From positions 1 to 24,960 of IMG/VR virus record IMGVR_UViG_3300020188_000049: a stretch of DNA of 24,960 bases. One strand, 5' to 3'. Under the pieces are notes generated by a model, which saw only the letters and a list, made by a program, of their open reading frames with translations, did no database searches and was not told the DNA's origin. Of this stretch, positions 23,601 to 24,960 are shown one piece after another (positions within the stretch are counted from its first letter, which is position 1; each line of letters starts with the position of its first letter). The translations under genes were made by a program, and so were the position numbers. The DNA comes from a virus.

Positions 23601-24199
23601 TCCGTATGGAACTCTTCTGACCATTGACCGATACTAATGCCATTAATAGCAATTTCATAAGACAGCTCTGTCTCTGTATAGAAAAATTCAATAATTGGTT
23701 TTATTTGCGAGACGTTTGGGGGAAGCGGGATCGTTTCTGCTACAAAAGCCCAGGCCCTATTGGCTGGAATATTTACAAGCCTAATTAACTCTACATCTTC
23801 TTGGGTTTCTGAATTCACATAAGCAAATCCAATCCTTGCCTGGACAGTTCTGTCGTAAGTAAAAGCATAAAAACCAATTGCAATAGACCCTAGTCCTAGA
23901 TCAATCTTGCTATCTGAAATTACATCTGATGCTTCTATTGTGATCAGGCCCCCGTTGCCAGCAGCTTCAACAATTCCGCTAGCATACTCTTCATCAAATG
24001 GGAATGACGAAGGCACTTCAGAAAAGGCCAGGGAGTCTCTGGCGTTTACTATTGTTGCCCCCGAAACATTCCAGTTGGCCAAATTCTGATCTGCTTCTGA
24101 GGTAAGTCTAATATACCCAACCTGCTCATCCAATGCCCACATTGAAATTGGGTGCTCTCCAAAAACTTTAGTTGCATAAAGGTTTAGCGGCTTAGCCAT
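20699..24199 (-). CDS. Large LamG-like multi-domain tail/adhesion protein
   Basis: 1166 aa. The ATG at 24199 overlaps the preceding fibre gene by eight bases, with AGAGGA upstream. The protein looks like a chain of beta-sandwich (LamG/concanavalin-like) modules, the fold used for binding sugars or surface proteins. An N-terminal module covers about 1-215. The clearest LamG-like module spans about 250-400 (LTLEFWANIHSN, then RIFGPIGSDDGIYVDKHLLK and LLINGEEVISLEL). A further module occupies about 520-665 (YLYFDNLGFLKESM to FSGKILRVGF), and another about 930-1050 (SSFFRVNMFQLFMRY to PGALRITS). It is Ser-, Tyr- and Asn-rich with no membrane segment or hydrolase motif. The context with a fibre gene argues for a host-binding side fibre or baseplate decoration. 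Confidence 0.78.
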   Translation of the reverse strand: MAKPLNLYATKVFGEHPISMWALDEQVGYIRLTSEADQNLANWNVSGATIVNARDSLAFSEVPSSFPFDEEYASGIVEAAGNGGLITIEASDVISDSKIDLGLGSIAIGFYAFTYDRTVQARIGFAYVNSETQEDVELIRLVNIPANRAWAFVAETIPLPPNVSQIKPIIEFFYTETELSYEIAINGISIGQWSEEFHTESLGVTAIDLPSDIPIDAKAVEARPYGLQGRSGYYLASETNLYAKNSGVPLVFGSDNCTRITPNENGKPSLIVPGEGFLNNSGKYKPLTLEFWANIHSNAIEPYRIFGPIGSDDGIYVDKHLLKLKVGDYVGSHSVKEWGRPMLLSIRLRYNFASLLINGEEVISLELDQNLVSYPDEFADGNSMDWLGFYAYDDVPIVQIEAVAVYPYEVPAIVQKRRFVYGQGVDFPLSLQGLDNSTVVSVDYSMSNYDKNVLYPQTNRWSSGYSDNLQVSTSSLSLPSYTSPDLYLSSKTYNEWVEANTDNFSELDKYFSLRPNSDWSDEGAYLYFDNLGFLKESMSAFYAVFETPSDNMSKQMLLRFKNDLSNSSLDIYLKDSKIFYSLSYLNDENQTVEDIFYEASGNIVGDRFLVGIDISAASESFSSEVSTFLQTIQSAKLYIGGNESFSNTFSGKILRVGFCGTRNLQKAINLFNELGVPTDYSDGQIASSNKETHIATYTLVATRPISKFMLDVAVDSYWEDYLPLSYFGSYVEDYQGNKLFALDFLQFNVDYIKLSRFAEDSYDTSGLPIKTYVSFQYLADGANADPNYFTKTLPLSKTSVVSPGEDWLTTRYEVLNDSVIKLPIGASINSLAIVISMEFQSGGVASDNLSITSLELASQALGQSPNKINTRFGTPIIPFRKSGQYFEYKNVDPYTIQKRQQPYLYLTKNSGVRMRGEYSASDRNGLSIPINSTKSSFFRVNMFQLFMRYSEEDFATAPKHLFEIQSGESLIQFFLVADSNTRQRGQIYAIDQSTSRLVSGVVYHIDGKVVKRPILNLNAWTALSVSFNEPLSFDYYPGALRITSPTLFNHISYYQTTQLDEVQRFAYRKWSAVRSGIDNPLDWSYWSGKDQTLEGEVYEVSDGFSWQEVLFLAETDPTVPDAANVYRQYTGTASVIVDSESSLRLSGYESSVLKDISWSTSSSTPV

Positions 24200-24960
24200 C
24201 TTGTTCCTCTTGGCCTTCTACCTTTTTTCCAAAAGTGTGCCTGTAGAATCTTGGAGAATAGCTAAATCTTGGTGGGAAGTGAGGTGGGAAATGTGGAGGG
24301 AAATGTGGAGGGAAATGTGGAGGAAAGTGTGGCGGGAAATGCGGTGGGAAGTGTGGAGGGAAGTGTGGAGGAAAGTGTGGGGGGAAGTGCGGGGGGAAGT
24401 GGGGTGGGAAGTGTGGGAAGAACGGGAAGAACGGGAAGAACGGTGCAACGGTAGTAACTTGAGAAGAGTCGTCCGACCATGGGCCCCATCCTACTGAGTT
24501 ACGTGCTCTAACCCTATACGTCTGAGATGTGTTTTCAACTTGTGGCACGGTTACACCGAGGGAAGTAGTTGTCCCCTCGTTTCCATCGCTGGCCTCCCAG
24601 CCGTACTCAATAATTTGAGATCCATTATCATTAACTGCTGACCACTTTACCGTGTCAAAAAGAATGTTTGGAGTAGCCGTTGGTTTAGCTGGCTTGTCTG
24701 GAACTTGTGGGTTAGAAAATCCTGTCGTTGGGGAGATTGGGTATGCAAAAATAACAACACCATTTTGACCTACAATTCCTGGATTCATTGCTTGGTCTGC
24801 AAATCCAGCCTTTTCGGCACGTGCACCAGCACCGCCTCCACCAGATCCAAATTCAGCTGGGGAGAAACCGTATATTCCAAAATTTGGAGAGACGCTAGTA
24901 TTAAAGTCGCCACCGTCTCCGCCAATAGCGTAGGTAGCTGATGGCCCTCCTATGCTAGAA
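24192..24960 (-). CDS. Tail fibre with Gly-rich, Fn3 and HFPP-repeat regions, 5' end outside window
   Basis: The frame is open from the right edge (first full codon at 24959) for 255 codons, so the gene begins outside the window; the ATG at 24788 is internal. In order: a Gly-rich segment with GSGGGGAGARAEKAG leading to GQNGVVIFAYP, a pattern seen at the ends of phage fibre and adhesin Gly-rich domains; an Fn3-like domain (about 85 residues, VPDKPAKPTATPN to RVRARNSVGWGPWSDDSS); three FFP units; twelve HFPP units; and a short tail FSYSPRFYRHTFGKKVEGQ. The protein is most likely a receptor-binding or virion-surface fibre. It overlaps the next gene by eight bases. Metal binding or a stiff polyproline stalk are possible roles for the repeat. 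Confidence 0.78.
   Translation of the reverse strand, partial: SSIGGPSATYAIGGDGGDFNTSVSPNFGIYGFSPAEFGSGGGGAGARAEKAGFADQAMNPGIVGQNGVVIFAYPISPTTGFSNPQVPDKPAKPTATPNILFDTVKWSAVNDNGSQIIEYGWEASDGNEGTTTSLGVTVPQVENTSQTYRVRARNSVGWGPWSDDSSQVTTVAPFFPFFPFFPHFPPHFPPHFPPHFPPHFPPHFPPHFPPHFPPHFPPHFPPHFPPHFPPRFSYSPRFYRHTFGKKVEGQEEQDG
24271..24441. repeat. Tandem repeat encoding (FFP)3-(HFPP)12
   Basis: Twelve 12-base units (24271-24414) each encode His-Phe-Pro-Pro on the minus strand. They are preceded in translation by three identical nine-base units encoding Phe-Phe-Pro (24415-24441). Among the 12-base units nearly all differences fall in third codon positions (CAC/CAT, TTC/TTT, all four CCN), so protein is held constant while DNA varies. 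The nine-base units are identical and look younger. Confidence 0.95.

Noticed and set aside
24271-24441. CRISPR-like array
   Set aside because: Units are directly abutting 12-mers with no spacers and are in frame within a coding region.
24201-24497. Plus-strand and other-frame ORFs over the 12-base repeat
   Set aside because: A 12-base unit without stops keeps every frame open. Only the minus frame encodes the conserved HFPP unit with third-position variation and joins an Fn3 domain.
24786-24788. ATG as true start of the fibre gene
   Set aside because: The frame stays open and keeps fibre-like Gly-rich sequence upstream to the window edge, and no ribosome binding site precedes this ATG.
1-24960. 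tRNA genes, integrase, attachment sites, insertion sequences or defence genes
   Set aside because: I looked on both strands and saw no cloverleaf, recombinase motif, terminal inverted repeats or defence-type domains. The window is filled by structural genes.

Overview
The window is a late structural (head and tail) gene cluster of a tailed double-stranded DNA phage or prophage with a siphovirus plan. Every gene I accept lies on the minus strand, so the transcription order runs from base 24960 down to base 1. I see no bacterial housekeeping gene, tRNA, integrase, lysis gene or terminase. Long-tailed siphovirus morphology follows from a giant tape-measure gene, a tail-tube gene, paired tail-assembly chaperones and no sheath gene. 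Tape-measure and capsid sequence style, and several promoters placed so close to the start codon that the mRNA would be leaderless, suggest an actinobacterial host. The low-to-moderate GC would fit a small-genome aquatic actinobacterium, but that is inference.

Layout in transcription order: (1) 24960-20699, adhesion proteins: the end of a glycine-rich/Fn3 fibre with a 12-copy His-Phe-Pro-Pro tail, then a 1166-aa multi-domain LamG-like protein. (2) 20680-16091, head: a small unknown protein, portal, XkdF-type protease with a nested in-frame scaffold gene, major capsid protein. (3) 15995-13085, neck: a Lys/Ala-rich small protein, an Ig-like head-tail adaptor, and head-closure, neck and tail-terminator proteins. 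(4) 13007-3497, tail shaft: tail tube, two paralogous assembly chaperones, a 2573-aa tape measure. (5) 3497-1, tail tip: a Dit-like protein and a hub protein of at least 950 aa that runs off the left edge.

Genes are tightly packed, with TAATG stop/start overlaps at most junctions. Eight intergenic gaps exceed 10 bases, and six of them carry a TATAAT or TATACT -10 hexamer. The two proteins needed in most copies, capsid and tail tube, each have a strong Shine-Dalgarno, and each is followed by a long perfect terminator hairpin and then a fresh promoter. The cluster therefore looks like a series of insulated transcription units set for virion stoichiometry.

The items most worth a second look are the nested scaffold start inside the protease gene, the chaperone duplication that seems to replace the usual frameshift, the HFPP repeat, the leaderless TGGTATACT promoters, the fibre genes placed ahead of the portal, and an excess of CTAG. 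I found no clearly new defence or enzymatic system.
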